From assembly GCF_900112365.1 (NCBI RefSeq), contig NZ_FOLQ01000002.1:923413-987412 (forward strand): a DNA stretch of 64,000 nucleotides. Direction: 5' to 3'. The translations under genes and the position numbers were made by a program. The notes beneath the pieces were generated by a model. The model searched no databases, was not told the DNA's origin, and saw only the letters and a list, made by a program, of their open reading frames with translations. Below are positions 63,519-64,000 of the stretch, in pieces. The DNA is from Spirosoma endophyticum (GTDB lineage Bacteria > Bacteroidota > Bacteroidia > Cytophagales > Spirosomataceae). Within the stretch, counting starts at the first letter, position 1. Each line of letters opens with the position of its first letter.

Positions 63519-63938
63519 ATGAATAATCCACTGGTTAAAACATCCTTCTCGCGTGTATCAGCGCTAATTTTGGTCATAGTTTCTCTACTGATTGCTTGCT
63601 CTAAACCCGAATCAGCTGACCCTGCTGCAACGATTCCGGCTAGATATGAACTCAAAGACATCCGCTATTTCCTGTCCCAGAATGACCGCGTTGATACAAC
63701 AACGCTACAACTGAAAGGATTGAGTGTGCAGAATCCAAGTACTGTTCTGTCCACTCAGCAGGTTGAAGAGGGATTTGGTGAGTTGGTAAAAACATCTCGG
63801 TTTATCGTTGATCCGACCATCCAATTGCCCAAGGAAGTCGATCTGAGTAAGTTTGACGTAAACGTACCTGAACATTGGTACGGTAATGGATTGTTCGGCC
63901 TCTCCGTTTGTCCTGATCCCCTAAATGTGAGCCAGTGA
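63519..63938 (+). CDS. Unrecognised lipoprotein
   Basis: The 139-residue product has a lipoprotein signal with LLIAC (Cys27), then a short globular region (ARYELKDIRYFLSQNDRVD, FGELVKTSRFIVDPTIQLP). No family recognised. It follows the symporter gene by 81 bases and may be a separate transcript. Its stop is within a 9-bp hairpin. Confidence 0.55.
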   Translation: MNNPLVKTSFSRVSALILVIVSLLIACSKPESADPAATIPARYELKDIRYFLSQNDRVDTTTLQLKGLSVQNPSTVLSTQQVEEGFGELVKTSRFIVDPTIQLPKEVDLSKFDVNVPEHWYGNGLFGLSVCPDPLNVSQ

Positions 63939-63969
63939 AAAATAGAGTAAAAAACTTAAATTTCACTGG
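63932..63969 (+). terminator. Hairpin at the end of the last gene
   Basis: CCAGTGAAA (63932-63940) pairs with TTTCACTGG (63961-63969), loop 20 bases, overlapping the stop codon of the lipoprotein gene. Confidence 0.5.
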
Positions 63970-64000
63970 TAATTGGAAAGGGAATGAAAGCAGGACGATT

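Overview
The window looks like a chromosome segment of a Bacteroidota bacterium of the order Cytophagales; Spirosoma or a close relative is my best guess (inference from memory of family style, not a search). Support: two large outer-membrane receptors of the CarboxypepD_reg / OMP_b-brl_3 type, a PorQ-like type IX secretion protein together with a secreted subtilisin carrying a type IX C-terminal sorting domain, rel-fur-purA gene order, few Shine-Dalgarno sequences, and promoters of the Bacteroidota form TTG-N17-19-TAnnTTTG (clear at 20541-20512 on the minus strand and 56402-56429 on the plus strand). I see no prophage, insertion sequence, CRISPR array, rRNA or integrase; one tRNA (Leu, anticodon UAG) is present.

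Layout. 1-1300: start of a flavin (PNPOx-like) gene, then a damaged ECF sigma-factor locus. 1322-5945: abasic-site repair protein, TonB-type receptor, ROK sugar kinase. 6196-9248: peroxiredoxin, methyltransferase, TetR regulator with an NmrA-like NAD(P)-binding protein. 9310-15113 (minus strand): second receptor, YitT membrane protein, and cysteine synthesis genes cysK and cysE separated by a broken 23S-intervening-sequence (S23) gene. 15354-18778: sugar dehydrogenase, RDD protein, ogt, MBL-fold lipoprotein. 18881-25071: trigger factor, tRNA-Leu, then the rel-fur-purA block. 25160-28941: four genes I cannot name, including a possible DNA polymerase III psi-like protein and two four-helix membrane proteins with long coiled coils. 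28956-33206 (minus): chromate transporter, 2OG-Fe(II) oxygenase, exported superoxide dismutase, recR, clpS. 33319-37864: sodium:solute symporter, TlpA-like thioredoxin, Uma2 nuclease, GNAT. 38241-46674 (minus): subtilisin, lipoprotein, Sua5-type tRNA modification, glycosyltransferase, YihY/BrkB, thioesterase, mltG. 46956-52178: MFS transporter with a coupled small gene, hslU, GH20 hexosaminidase. 52256-56353 (minus): frameshifted alpha/beta hydrolase, porQ, beta-barrel, two lipoproteins with LVIVD-like features. 56459-63938: acyl-CoA carboxylase beta subunit, class III aminotransferase, two tandem outer-membrane paralogues, a symporter with a tiny coupled membrane peptide, and a lipoprotein.

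Most genes are housekeeping, envelope or transport functions rather than one pathway. Cooperating sets are cysE with cysK; rel, fur and purA (stringent response, metal regulation, purine synthesis); porQ with the sorting-domain protease; and the coupled pairs at 48218, 54999 and 61749.

The most unusual feature is at the level of spacer DNA. Many intergenic gaps hold long, perfect or nearly perfect palindromes (17-28 bp arms) built from a few low-complexity words with 7-10 base rhythm, for example GTCGTAA, AGTCGTTAGT, GAAAGAGCG and GATGAAT. Similar words recur in distant gaps, each locally mirrored into a hairpin, and several arms run into the last codons of a gene. One such word pair brackets the S23 pseudogene. 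I regard this as the best candidate for something undescribed.
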